From positions 1,302,001 to 1,366,000 of the forward strand of contig NZ_LT968775.1 of assembly GCF_900240975.1 (NCBI RefSeq): a stretch of DNA of 64,000 bases. Reading direction: 5' to 3'. The notes under the pieces are model-generated. The model was not told the DNA's origin. It searched no databases and saw nothing but the letters and a program-made list of their open reading frames with translations. This document shows, one piece after another, positions 47,381 to 56,290 of this stretch. Source of the stretch: Mycobacterium sp. 4858 (GTDB taxonomy: Bacteria > Actinomycetota > Actinomycetes > Mycobacteriales > Mycobacteriaceae). How positions within the stretch are numbered: the first letter of the stretch is position 1; each line of letters starts with the position of its first letter. The translations under genes and the position numbers were made by a program.

Positions 47381-48381
47381 GCATGCAAGAACAAGAGATG
47401 ACGATGCGCGAGGCGCTCAACCTCGCCCTGGACCAGGCGCTCGCCGCCGACGACAGGGTGTTCCTGCTCGGTGAGGACATCGCCGACCCCGGCGCGTCGG
47501 GACCGACCGCGGGCCTGTCGACGAAATACGGCCACGACCGCGTCCTGGACACCCCGATCTCGGAGGCGGCGATCGTCGGCGCGGCCGTCGGCGCGGCCAT
47601 CGACGGGCTGCTGCCGGTGGCCGAGATCATGATCATGGATTTCATCGGCATCGCCGCCGACCAGCTGATCAACAACGCGGCGAAGCTGAGGTTCATGACC
47701 GCCGGGCGCACGACCGCGCCGCTCACCGTTCGCACCCAGGTCTACGCCGGGCTGGCCACCGGCGCCACGCATTCGCAGAGCCTGGAGGCGTGGTTCATGC
47801 ACATCCCGGGCATGAAGGTGATCGTGCCGTCCACGCCGCGGGACGGGAAGGGTCTGCTGACGGCGGCGATCTTCGACCCCGATCCCTGCCTGTTCGTCGA
47901 GACGATCCGGCTGCAGGGCAAGAAGGGGCCCGTCCCCGTCGATGCCGGATTCTCAATCCCGTTGGGCCAGGCCGACGTCAAGCGGCCCGGCACCGACGTG
48001 AGCCTGATCGGCTACGGACGCTGCGTGCACGACGCGCTCGCCGCCGCGGCCACGCTGCACGAACAGGGCATCAGCGCCGAGGTCGTCGATCTGCGCACGC
48101 TGGTGCCGCTCGACGTCGAGACCCTCGTCGCCTCCGTACGCGGTACCCGCCGAGCCGTGATCGTCCACGACGCCGTCCAATTCGCCGGTCCAGGAGCCGA
48201 AGTCGCCGCGATCCTGCACTCGCAGTTGTTCTCCGAGCTGGCCGCGCCCGTCGAGCGGGTGGCCGCCCGATTCGTCCCCAACCCGGCCGCGGCGGCGCTC
48301 GAGGCGCAGGTGTATCCCTCCCCGGCGCGGATCGTCGCGGCCGCGCAGAAGACCCTCGCGGGGGCGAGAGTGCATGGCTGA
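47377..48381 (+). CDS. Thiamine-diphosphate dehydrogenase E1 beta subunit
   Basis: 334 residues from a GTG that overlaps the E1 alpha stop (GTGA); an ATG at 47383 is possible. Transketolase-like pyrimidine-binding domain (VFLLGEDIADPGASGPTAGL, DTPISEAAIVGAAVGAA) and C-terminal domain (AVIVHDAVQFAGPGAEVAA). Partner of the E1 alpha subunit. It overlaps the lipoyl-domain gene by 8 bp. Confidence 0.9.
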   Translation: MSMQEQEMTMREALNLALDQALAADDRVFLLGEDIADPGASGPTAGLSTKYGHDRVLDTPISEAAIVGAAVGAAIDGLLPVAEIMIMDFIGIAADQLINNAAKLRFMTAGRTTAPLTVRTQVYAGLATGATHSQSLEAWFMHIPGMKVIVPSTPRDGKGLLTAAIFDPDPCLFVETIRLQGKKGPVPVDAGFSIPLGQADVKRPGTDVSLIGYGRCVHDALAAAATLHEQGISAEVVDLRTLVPLDVETLVASVRGTRRAVIVHDAVQFAGPGAEVAAILHSQLFSELAAPVERVAARFVPNPAAAALEAQVYPSPARIVAAAQKTLAGARVHG

Positions 48382-48610
48382 CTTCGTCATCCGCATCCCG
48401 CGCGTCTCGGTGGCCGTGTCGGAGGCCGAGCTCACCGGCCTGCTCGTCGACGCCGGCCAGCGCGTGGAAGCGGGCACACCCATCTACGTGATCGCCACCG
48501 AGAAGGTGGAACAGGAGATCGAAGCCGGAGCGTCGGGCACCGTGCACTGGACCGGCCAGGTCGGGACCACCTATGACATCGGCGCCGCAATCGGAGTCAT
48601 CACTTCGTGA
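48374..48610 (+). CDS. Stand-alone lipoyl (biotinyl/lipoyl attachment) domain protein
   Basis: 78 residues, a single lipoyl domain with Lys44 in IATEKVEQEIEA as the modification site. An E2 normally carries this domain together with a subunit-binding and an acyltransferase domain; here both are absent and no E2 gene is nearby. The free domain must meet an E2 core from elsewhere, or the acyl group is released another way. It is cotranscribed with the E1 genes. Confidence 0.88.
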   Translation: MADFVIRIPRVSVAVSEAELTGLLVDAGQRVEAGTPIYVIATEKVEQEIEAGASGTVHWTGQVGTTYDIGAAIGVITS

Positions 48611-48630
48611 ACCAGGAAAGGTGAGCACGC

Positions 48631-49503
48631 ATGGATCTCAACGAGACTCGCGAGAGGATCATCTACCAGAAGGAGGGGCCCATCGCCCGGGTCACCCTGA
48701 ACTGGCCGGAAAAGGCGAACGCCCAGGACCAGAAGCTGGCCGAAGAGGTCGACGCCGCGCTGCTGGACGCGGACCGCGACTACGACATCAAGGTGCTCGT
48801 GCTCAAGGCCAACGGCAAGGGTTTCTGCTCGGGACACGCCATCGGCAACAACGCGGTGGATTACCCGGCCTTCGTCGAGGGCGCGAAAGTCATGGGCACG
48901 CCGTGGAAGCCGCAGACCGACCTGTTCGTGAAGCCGGTGCTGAACCTGTGGGAGTTCTCCAAGCCGACCATCGCGCAGGTGCACGGGTACTGCGTCGGCG
49001 GGGGCACGCACTACGGGCTCACCACCGACATCGTCATCGCGTCGGAAGACGCCTACTTCTCCTACCCGCCGCTGCAGGGATTCGGGATGCCGTCGGGCGA
49101 ATGCTCCATCGAGCCCTGGGTTTTCATGAACTGGCGGCGCGCGGCGTACTACCTGTACACCGCCGAGGTCGTCGACGCGCGCAAGGCGCTGGAGTACGGC
49201 CTGGTGAACGAGGTGGTCCCGCGCGAGCAGCTGGGCGACCGGGTGGAGGCCATCGCCCGCCACATCGCGCAAGCGCCGATGACCACGCTGCTGGCGACCA
49301 AGGCCAACCTGAAGCGGGCCTGGGAGCTGATGGGCATGCGGGTGCACTGGCAGAGCTCCAACGACCTCGTTGCTCTGGCCTCCCTCAGCAGGGACGTCCA
49401 GGAGCTGATTCAGACTGTGTTCCGCGACAAGGTGCTGCCGTCCGAGCATGCGCGACGCCAGGCCGCCGCCGCCGCATCGACCGACGGCGCCACGGCCACT
49501 TAG
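48631..49503 (+). CDS. Crotonase-fold enzyme lacking both usual catalytic Glu
   Basis: 290 residues. Crotonase fold with oxyanion-hole segments KGFCSGHA and HGYCVGGGTHYG. Compared with rat enoyl-CoA hydratase, Glu144 corresponds to His127 and Glu164 to Pro147, so simple hydration is unlikely; isomerase, hydrolase, decarboxylase or C-C lyase chemistry is possible. Paralogue of 54148-54993. ATG 20 bp after the lipoyl gene, in the same operon. Confidence 0.87.
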   Translation: MDLNETRERIIYQKEGPIARVTLNWPEKANAQDQKLAEEVDAALLDADRDYDIKVLVLKANGKGFCSGHAIGNNAVDYPAFVEGAKVMGTPWKPQTDLFVKPVLNLWEFSKPTIAQVHGYCVGGGTHYGLTTDIVIASEDAYFSYPPLQGFGMPSGECSIEPWVFMNWRRAAYYLYTAEVVDARKALEYGLVNEVVPREQLGDRVEAIARHIAQAPMTTLLATKANLKRAWELMGMRVHWQSSNDLVALASLSRDVQELIQTVFRDKVLPSEHARRQAAAAASTDGATAT

Positions 49504-49522
49504 GTTTACGCAGGGACCGCCG

Positions 49523-51061
49523 GTGAACATCGCCGACCACGCCACGAAGGCCGGACAGGCGCCGGCCCTCATCGTCGCGGGCGGCGGTGGCACGATCTCC
49601 CACGCCGAGCTGTACGCCCGCAGCCAACGCGTCGCCGCAATGCTGCATGGCGCGGGGCTGCGCCGGGGCGACGGTGTGGCGCTCATCCTGCCGAACCGAT
49701 CCGAGTTCCTCGAAATCACCTGGGCCTGCCAGCTTTCCGGGCTCTACTACACCGCGGTCAACACCCACTTCACCCCGGACGAGGTCGCCTACGTCATCGA
49801 CGACTCGGGTGCGCGGGCGGTGTTCGTCGACGCCGGCATGCCCGACCTCGCCGCCCACGTCCGCGCGGCCAACAGCGCGGTGGCCGCGCATTTCGCGGTG
49901 GGCGGGCCCCTGCCCGGCTGGGGCGCATACGACGATGCGCTGGCGGCCGCCGGTGACGCGCCGCCGGTCAAGGACGGCTCGGAGATGCTGTACTCGTCGG
50001 GCACCACGGGCCGCCCCAAGGCCGTCCGCCGGCCCCTGCCGGCCGACGGCAACGGCTCATGGGCTCAGGCGGTGCTGGAGCTCGCGCTCACCCACAAGTA
50101 CGGGATGAGCCGGTCCAGCGTGTACCTCTCCCCCGCACCGCTCTATCACGCCGCCGGGGTGAACTACACCATGGCGGTCAATCGCGTCGGCGCCGCGGCA
50201 ATCCTCATGCGAAAGTTCGACGCCGAGACCGTCCTGCGGTTGATCGAGACGCACCGCGTGACGCACGCCCAGTTCGTGCCCACCATGTTCGTGCGAATGC
50301 TCAAGCTGCCCAGGTCGGTTCGGGAAAAGTATGACGTGTCGAGCCTGCGCTGCGTCATCCACGCGGCAGCGCCCTGCCCGGTCGACGTCAAGCAACAGAT
50401 GATGAAGTGGTTCGGGCCGATCATCCACGAATACTACGGCGGCACCGAGGGATTCGCGGGTACGACGATCGGTCCCGAAGAATGGCTCGCCCATCCCGGC
50501 TCGGTGGGCAAGCCCATGTCCCCGGTGCACGTCATCGGAGACGACGGCGTCGAGCTTCCCACCGGACAAGCCGGCGAGCTGTTCTTCGAGGGCGGCCCCG
50601 ATTTCGAATACTTCAAGGACCCCGCCAAGACCGCGTCGGTGTCCAACGACCGCGGCTGGCGCACCCTGGGCGACATGGGCTACGTCGACGAGGACGGCTA
50701 CCTCTACCTCACCGACCGGTCCACGTTCATGATCGTCTCCGGCGGGGTGAACATCTACCCCCAGGAAGTCGAGAACCTGCTGATCATGCACCCCAAGCTC
50801 GTCGACGCCGCCGTCTTCGGCGTGCCCAACGACGAGTTCGGCGAGGAGGTCAAGGCCGTCGTGCAGCCGGTCGACGGCATCGCGCCGGGGCCCGACCTCG
50901 AGGCCGAGCTGATCGAGCACTGCCGCGCGCACCTGGCCGGCTACAAGTGCCCGCGCAGCGTCGAGTTCGTTGCCGAATTGCCCCGCGACCCGAACGGAAA
51001 GCTGTACAAGAGGCGCATCCGCGAGCGTTACTGGCAGGGGCGGGCATCGCGGATCCTATGA
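49523..51061 (+). CDS. Acyl-CoA synthetase (FadD-like, AMP-forming)
   Basis: 512 residues from a GTG at 49523 (CAGGGA nearby); an in-frame ATG at 49448 would lie inside the previous gene. Motifs: P-loop YSSGTTGRPKAV, YYGGTEGF, YLTDRSTFMIVSGG, and PNGKLYKRRIRERY with the adenylation Lys. It activates a carboxylic acid with ATP and CoA. Operon position suggests the pathway's acid intermediate or substrate. Confidence 0.92.
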   Translation: MNIADHATKAGQAPALIVAGGGGTISHAELYARSQRVAAMLHGAGLRRGDGVALILPNRSEFLEITWACQLSGLYYTAVNTHFTPDEVAYVIDDSGARAVFVDAGMPDLAAHVRAANSAVAAHFAVGGPLPGWGAYDDALAAAGDAPPVKDGSEMLYSSGTTGRPKAVRRPLPADGNGSWAQAVLELALTHKYGMSRSSVYLSPAPLYHAAGVNYTMAVNRVGAAAILMRKFDAETVLRLIETHRVTHAQFVPTMFVRMLKLPRSVREKYDVSSLRCVIHAAAPCPVDVKQQMMKWFGPIIHEYYGGTEGFAGTTIGPEEWLAHPGSVGKPMSPVHVIGDDGVELPTGQAGELFFEGGPDFEYFKDPAKTASVSNDRGWRTLGDMGYVDEDGYLYLTDRSTFMIVSGGVNIYPQEVENLLIMHPKLVDAAVFGVPNDEFGEEVKAVVQPVDGIAPGPDLEAELIEHCRAHLAGYKCPRSVEFVAELPRDPNGKLYKRRIRERYWQGRASRIL

Positions 51062-51065
51062 GGGG

Positions 51066-52457
51066 ATGAAAATGGTCACCACCCAGAGCACCCACAACAG
51101 CCGAATGAGCCAGACCCCGCTTCCGGTGCCGTGGGCGGTCCAGGCCGTCGATCGCATCCCCAAGCAGCGCTACTACGACCCGGAGTTCTACGCGCTCGAA
51201 ACCGAAATGCTCTGGCCGCGCGTGTGGCAGATGGCCTGCCGCCTGGAAGAGATTCCCAAGCCCGGCGACTACGTCGAGTACGAGATCCTCGATGAGTCGA
51301 TCATCGTGGTCCGCCTGGACAGGGAAAGCGTGCGCGCTTACCACAACGCGTGTCGCCACCGCGGGGTAAAGCTGGTGGAGGGCAACGGAAACCGGCGCAC
51401 CTTCGTATGTCCGTTCCACGGATGGTGTTGGGGCATCGACGGACGCAACACCTTCGTGCTGCGGCCCGAGGAGTTCGACGAGCAGAACCTGAACCCGGAG
51501 GATCTTCGGCTGGTCCCGGTTCGATGCGAGCTCTGGGGCGGATGCGCGTGGATCAACCTGGACGACGACGCACCCGCGCTGCGTGACTGCCTGGAGCCCT
51601 TCGCGTCGATCTACGACGCATGGAAAGTGGAGTCGCTGCGCGTCGAGTGGTGGCAGTCGTGCCGGCTGCCGGTGAACTGGAAACTGGCGACCGCCGCATT
51701 CATGGAGGGCTATCACGTCCCGCAGACCCACCCGCAACTGCTCCCGTCGAGCATGCCGAAGCAGCCCGACCCCGCCAAGCCACCCGGACTTGCCCAGACC
51801 AACCTGTATTTCATGCGGACCTTGGGCCAAGGCATGGCCGGCATGACACATGAGAACGATGTCCGCGTCGCCGAGGGCCTGCAGAACATGGAATTGCCGG
51901 CGGACCCGGTCGAGGCGATGGCCGTGTGGCGCAGCGCGCTCAACGACGCCATCGTGCACTGGCATCGCGCCCGGGGCTGCGACATTCCCGACCTCAACGA
52001 CTTGCAGCGGCGCGGCATCGACGAAGCGATCAATTTCGCCTTCCCGCACTACTTTCTGCTGCCCCAGTACAGCAGCGCCTCGTCGTACCGGATCCGGCCG
52101 CTGGGCCCGGAGGAAACCCTGTTCGAGATCTGGTCGCTCACCCGCATCCCGCCGGACCAGTGCACGGCCAAGCCGACGCCACCCGTCCCCATGCCACCTG
52201 ACGACCCACGTTGGCCACCGATTCCAGCCCAGGATTTCTCTAATCTGCCCAGGCAACAAAAGGGCCTGCACTCCAAGGGATTTGAGTACATGAGGTTGTC
52301 CAGCCGCATCGAGGGCCTGATCTCCAACTTCGAACGCGTGATAGACGGCTTCCTGGCCGGCCTGCCGTACGACGCGCTGGTACCCGCGATCCAAAAGACC
52401 AACACCACCATCGACGTGCCGGTCGCCGACCTGGGCTTGCGCGCGGGGGCCCGATGA
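51066..52457 (+). CDS. Rieske non-heme iron oxygenase, alpha subunit type
   Basis: 463 residues. Rieske cluster ligands Cys96, His98, Cys115, His118 (CRHRG and CPFHGW). Mononuclear iron His217 and His222 (EGYHVPQTH) with a later Asp, probably in CDIPDLNDL. Such enzymes hydroxylate or demethylate ring compounds, using an external reductase that is not encoded here. ATGs at 51066 and 51072 are both possible; GAGGGG suits the second. It overlaps the next gene (ATGA). Confidence 0.92.
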   Translation: MKMVTTQSTHNSRMSQTPLPVPWAVQAVDRIPKQRYYDPEFYALETEMLWPRVWQMACRLEEIPKPGDYVEYEILDESIIVVRLDRESVRAYHNACRHRGVKLVEGNGNRRTFVCPFHGWCWGIDGRNTFVLRPEEFDEQNLNPEDLRLVPVRCELWGGCAWINLDDDAPALRDCLEPFASIYDAWKVESLRVEWWQSCRLPVNWKLATAAFMEGYHVPQTHPQLLPSSMPKQPDPAKPPGLAQTNLYFMRTLGQGMAGMTHENDVRVAEGLQNMELPADPVEAMAVWRSALNDAIVHWHRARGCDIPDLNDLQRRGIDEAINFAFPHYFLLPQYSSASSYRIRPLGPEETLFEIWSLTRIPPDQCTAKPTPPVPMPPDDPRWPPIPAQDFSNLPRQQKGLHSKGFEYMRLSSRIEGLISNFERVIDGFLAGLPYDALVPAIQKTNTTIDVPVADLGLRAGAR

Positions 52458-54151
52458 CCACCCGGTGGGACCGCTCCGTGGATCTGCTGATCGCGGGCAG
52501 CGGGGGCGGCGGCATGGTCGCCGCGCTGGCGGCGCTCGACTCGGGGATCGAACCCCTGGTGATCGAGAAGCAGCCCCTGGTGGGCGGTTCGACCGGGCTT
52601 TCCGGTGGCATGGTGTGGCTGCCGAACAACCCGCTGATGCGGGCCGGCGGCATCCCGGATTCGCACGAGGAGGGGCTGGCCTATTTCGACGACGTCGTCG
52701 GTGACATCGGCGCGGCGTCATCGCCCGCGCGGCGCGAGACGTTCCTCACCGCCGGCTACGAGATGATCGATTTCTTGACCCGCAGGGGCGTTCGGTTCGT
52801 GCGGTGCCCGGGCTGGAGCGATTACTACCCGAACCACAAGGGCGGTAACGAAGCCGGTCGCGCGATCGAGTGCGTCCCCTACGACGCGGCCGCTCTGGGG
52901 AAGTGGAGCGACAAGGTCCAACCCTCGATGGCCAAGGCCTATGGCGGGTTCGTCCTGAAGACGAACGAACTGCGCTCGGTGCAGTATTTCAACCGGTCGC
53001 CGCGCGCCTTCGCCGTCGCGATGCGGGTGTTCGCCCGCACCAGGGTGGCGAGGCTGCGCCACCGGGAGATGCTCACCAACGGCGCATCGCTCATCGGCCA
53101 GATGCTCAAGGCGCTGATCGACCTGCGCGCCGAACCACCGATCTGGACCGGGACCGCGATGGAGGACCTGATCGTCGAGAACGGCCGCGTGGTCGGCGCA
53201 CGCGTGGTGCGTGACGGCACCCCGGTCAACGTCGAGGCGCGCAAGGGCGTCCTGCTGGCCGCCGGGGGGTTCAGCCGTAACGCGGACATGCGCCGGCGCT
53301 ATAGCGGCGAGCAGCCCAACGAGGGGCTCTGGTCGATCGCGAACGCCGGCGACACCGGCGAGGTGTTGCAGACCGCGATCCGGCTGGGCGCGAAGACGGA
53401 CCTGATGGACGAGGCCTGGTGGCTGCCATCGGTTTTCATCGCCGACGGCGGTGACGCCGCAAGGGCGCTGGGCAGCGGTCGCCAGCGACCCGGCGCCATC
53501 TATGTCGACGGAACCGGCCGGCGGTTCTGCAACGAGTCCAACTCGTACGTCGAGGTCGGCAAGGCCATGTACGCGAACAAGGCGGTGCCCTGCTGGATGG
53601 TGTTCGACCGGGGCTACGTCGGCCGATACGTGTCGGGGGCAAACCCGTTCAAGCGGCGTCGGCTCCCGGAGGAACTCATCACCCGGGGTGCGGTGTTGCG
53701 GGGTGAGACCGTCGGCGACCTCGCGCGCCAGATGGGTGTTCCGGCCGACGCGCTGAAGCGGACGATCAAGCGGTTCAACGGTTTTGCGGCCAAGGGTCTC
53801 GACCCGGACTTCGGGCGCGGCCAGTCGGCGTACAACGACTGCCTGGGCGATCCCGGGTATCGTCCCAACGCCGCGCTCGGTCCGCTCGAGCGGTCACCCT
53901 ACTACGCCACCAAGGTCGTCCCTGCCGACGTCGGCACGTGCGGCGGGGTGATCACCGACGAGCACGCACGGGTCATCGACGAGGACGACCGCGTGATCGA
54001 CGGACTCTACGCGACGGGCAACATCACGGCGACGGTGATGGGCCGGAACTACTTGGGCGCCGGTGGAAGCATCGCCTACACAATGGTCTTCGGCTACGTC
54101 GCGGCCCGCCATGCCGCCGGCCGCAGGCTTTCCGGCGATCCGAGCCGCTAG
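52454..54151 (+). CDS. KstD-like FAD-dependent dehydrogenase
   Basis: 565 residues. FAD Rossmann motif IAGSGGGGMVAALAAL near 13-30, then GGSTGLSGGMVW and the C-terminal DGLYATGNITATVMG, as in 3-ketosteroid delta-1-dehydrogenase and fumarate reductase-type flavoproteins. It would introduce a double bond into a keto ring compound. It ends the operon; its TAG and that of the convergent crotonase share one CTAG. Confidence 0.9.
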   Translation: MTTRWDRSVDLLIAGSGGGGMVAALAALDSGIEPLVIEKQPLVGGSTGLSGGMVWLPNNPLMRAGGIPDSHEEGLAYFDDVVGDIGAASSPARRETFLTAGYEMIDFLTRRGVRFVRCPGWSDYYPNHKGGNEAGRAIECVPYDAAALGKWSDKVQPSMAKAYGGFVLKTNELRSVQYFNRSPRAFAVAMRVFARTRVARLRHREMLTNGASLIGQMLKALIDLRAEPPIWTGTAMEDLIVENGRVVGARVVRDGTPVNVEARKGVLLAAGGFSRNADMRRRYSGEQPNEGLWSIANAGDTGEVLQTAIRLGAKTDLMDEAWWLPSVFIADGGDAARALGSGRQRPGAIYVDGTGRRFCNESNSYVEVGKAMYANKAVPCWMVFDRGYVGRYVSGANPFKRRRLPEELITRGAVLRGETVGDLARQMGVPADALKRTIKRFNGFAAKGLDPDFGRGQSAYNDCLGDPGYRPNAALGPLERSPYYATKVVPADVGTCGGVITDEHARVIDEDDRVIDGLYATGNITATVMGRNYLGAGGSIAYTMVFGYVAARHAAGRRLSGDPSR

Positions 54152-54993
54152 CCCTCGGCGTCCTTGTCGTCGCGGCCGACGAACTCGCGCGGTTTCATGC
54201 CCGACTGCTTCAGCTCGGCCCGCCGTGCCTGGACGTCGGAGGCGGCGCCGACCATGTTGGTCAGGATGTGGCTGACCTGCAGATGCACCCGCATACCCAT
54301 CAACTCCCACGCCCGCTTCACGTTGTTCTTCACCGCCATCAGCGTGGTCAACGGGATTTGGGCGATCTTGTGGGCCATCTCCTCGACGACGCCCTCGAGG
54401 TCTTCGCGCGGCACCACCCTGTTCAGCAGCCCCCAGTCGAGGGCTTGCTGCGCGGAGAGGGTCGGGGCAAGCAGCAGCCAGTCCATGGTGCGATGCCAGT
54501 TCATCAGCAACCACGGCTCGATCATGGTGTGGCCGCCGGGTTCACCGAGGCTTTGGGCAAGCGGCATTTGGAAATACGCGTCGTCGGACGCCACGCAGAA
54601 GTCGGTCAGCAGGCCGAGATAGATCCCGCCGCCCACGCAATAACCGTGAATCGCGGAGATGGTCGGCTTCGGAAACTCCCACAGGTACAACGTCGGCCAC
54701 AGAAACAGGTCCGCGGTGCCCTTGTACAGGTCCTCGAATGTTTCGCCGAAATCCGGATAGGGATTCTCGTCGGGACCCCAGCGGGCAACGTGTCCGCCGC
54801 AGAACCCTTTTCCGTTGGCCTTGAGGATGACGACCTTGATCTCTTTGTCGCGGTCGGCTGCGTGCAGGCATTCGTCGACTTCGGTGACCAGAACCGCATC
54901 TTTGGTGTTGGCCTTGTCGACCCGGTTCAGGATGATCCGCGCGATCGGCGGTTCGCGCTCGTAGATGATCGCTTCAAGGACGCGCCGCTCCAT
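54148..54993 (-). CDS. Crotonase-fold enzyme lacking both usual catalytic Glu (second copy)
   Basis: 281 residues, paralogue of 48631-49503 (shared KANGKGFCxGH, HGYCVGGG, KRAWELMGMRVH). The positions of the two hydratase Glu are Tyr125 and Leu145, again non-acidic. Convergent with the operon, with stop codons overlapping in CTAG. It may act on the same pathway under different control, or in the opposite direction of a reversible step. Confidence 0.87.
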   Translation of the reverse strand: MERRVLEAIIYEREPPIARIILNRVDKANTKDAVLVTEVDECLHAADRDKEIKVVILKANGKGFCGGHVARWGPDENPYPDFGETFEDLYKGTADLFLWPTLYLWEFPKPTISAIHGYCVGGGIYLGLLTDFCVASDDAYFQMPLAQSLGEPGGHTMIEPWLLMNWHRTMDWLLLAPTLSAQQALDWGLLNRVVPREDLEGVVEEMAHKIAQIPLTTLMAVKNNVKRAWELMGMRVHLQVSHILTNMVGAASDVQARRAELKQSGMKPREFVGRDDKDAEG

Positions 54994-55083
54994 CTGCGTG
55001 ACATTACCCGGCCGGGAGCCGAAATGGCACCGTCAAATGCCATTTCCGCGAGGGTCGATCGGCGGGGCGAAAACGCTTGCCGC

Positions 55084-55644
55084 TCAGCGGCCTTCGCGCG
55101 CCGCACGCGCCAGCAGCCAAGCCTGGCCGTCACCCTCCCCGGAGGCGAGCAAGTCGAGATCGCCGAACGCGGCGGGCAGCTCACCGGCAGCCGCGCGAAA
55201 CGGCCCCGGGGCGGCCCCGACTTCGCTCAGCACCGCGATCGCCAGTAGACCGCCGGGCGCCAGGCGTTCGATGATCGCCCGGTCGAGGCGGCGGTCCCGG
55301 AATCTGTGGCAGAGGATGACGTCCGCGGGCGGCCCGGGCGGCAGCCCGTCGTCCAGGTCGACGACCTCGAAGCGACACCGATCGCTCACCCCCGCCCGCT
55401 CGGCCAGCTCGCGCGCCTGGACCACCGCCACCGGGGATACGTCGAATCCCTCGACCCGAAGTCCGCGCTTCGCGAGCCACACCGCGGCGAGGCCGGGGCC
55501 GCACGCGAGATCGAGAGCCCTTCCGGCAGTGGGAACTACATCCGCGTGGGGCGCCAGGAAGCCGGGCGGCCCCGCGGCGTCTTCCGACGGTGGCGCCATG
55601 GCCTGGTACCGCTCGTCCCAACGCTGCCGGTCCGCCTCGGCCAT
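55084..55644 (-). CDS. Class I SAM-dependent methyltransferase
   Basis: 186 residues. SAM-binding motif I RALDLACGPGLAAVWLA near 40, motif II VEGFDVSPVAVVQA, then DLDDGLPPGPPADVILC. TehB/UbiE-like small-molecule methyltransferase; substrate unknown. Divergent from the TetR gene over a 64-bp gap with palindromic elements, so likely under its control. Confidence 0.85.
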   Translation of the reverse strand: MAEADRQRWDERYQAMAPPSEDAAGPPGFLAPHADVVPTAGRALDLACGPGLAAVWLAKRGLRVEGFDVSPVAVVQARELAERAGVSDRCRFEVVDLDDGLPPGPPADVILCHRFRDRRLDRAIIERLAPGGLLAIAVLSEVGAAPGPFRAAAGELPAAFGDLDLLASGEGDGQAWLLARAAREGR

Positions 55645-55664
55645 AGCCGTAACTGTAGAACCCG

Positions 55665-55700
55665 GTAGGACGTTGTAGGCGCTCTCAGCGCCTTCCTACA
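55665..55700. promoter_or_regulatory. Operator dyads in methyltransferase / TetR divergent gap
   Basis: GTAGGA (55665-55670) pairs with TCCTAC (55694-55699), and inside lies GGCGCT-CTC-AGCGCC (55678-55692, perfect 6-bp arms). The TetR GTG follows nine bases later. Nested dyads in a divergent gap beside a TetR gene are the usual autoregulatory operator. Confidence 0.55.
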
Positions 55701-55708
55701 CTGGACGA

Positions 55709-56272
55709 GTGTCCAAAGATGCGGTTCGCCGGTCGGATCGCCGGCCGGGACAGACGATCCGCAAAGTCCTCGATGCCGGCCTTCAGGAACTGCGCGAGTC
55801 GTCGTATGCGAACCTGACGATGCGCTCGGTGGCGACCCGCGCGGGGGTGTCGCCGGCCAGCGCCTACACCTACTTTCCCTCCAAGAGCGCGCTGGTGGCG
55901 GCGGTATATCTGCGGTTTCTTCGCGAACTGCCGCTGCGCACCGACGTCAACGACGCGACCAAGACGCGGGTCAGTGCCACCCTGCGCGACATGGCCGTCG
56001 TGGTCGCCGACGAGCCGGAGCTGACCGCCGCCTGCGGCGCGGCCCTGATGGCCGACGACCCGGCGGTCACGCCGATTCGTGAGCAGATCGGCCACGAGGT
56101 CGCGACCCGCATCGGCGCCGCCCTGGGCCCGGATTGGCCCCGCGCCGTGAAATCCACGCTGCAGCTGACCTTCTCCGGCGCCCTGATGACCGCCCGGTTC
56201 GTCAGCTTCGACGAGATCGAGGGCCAACTCGACGAGGCCGTCGACCTGATCCTGGGTGCCCACGTGGCGTAA
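55709..56272 (+). CDS. TetR family transcriptional regulator
   Basis: 187 residues, GTG start. N-terminal helix-turn-helix (LTMRSVATRAGVSPASAYTYFPSKSALV seen in parts: AGVSPASAYTYF) and a ligand-binding domain ending FSGALMTARFVSFDEIEGQL. Probably represses the divergent methyltransferase and itself; it may also act on the wider catabolic island. Confidence 0.88.
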   Translation: MSKDAVRRSDRRPGQTIRKVLDAGLQELRESSYANLTMRSVATRAGVSPASAYTYFPSKSALVAAVYLRFLRELPLRTDVNDATKTRVSATLRDMAVVVADEPELTAACGAALMADDPAVTPIREQIGHEVATRIGAALGPDWPRAVKSTLQLTFSGALMTARFVSFDEIEGQLDEAVDLILGAHVA

Positions 56273-56290
56273 TCCGTTGCGCGGCAACCA

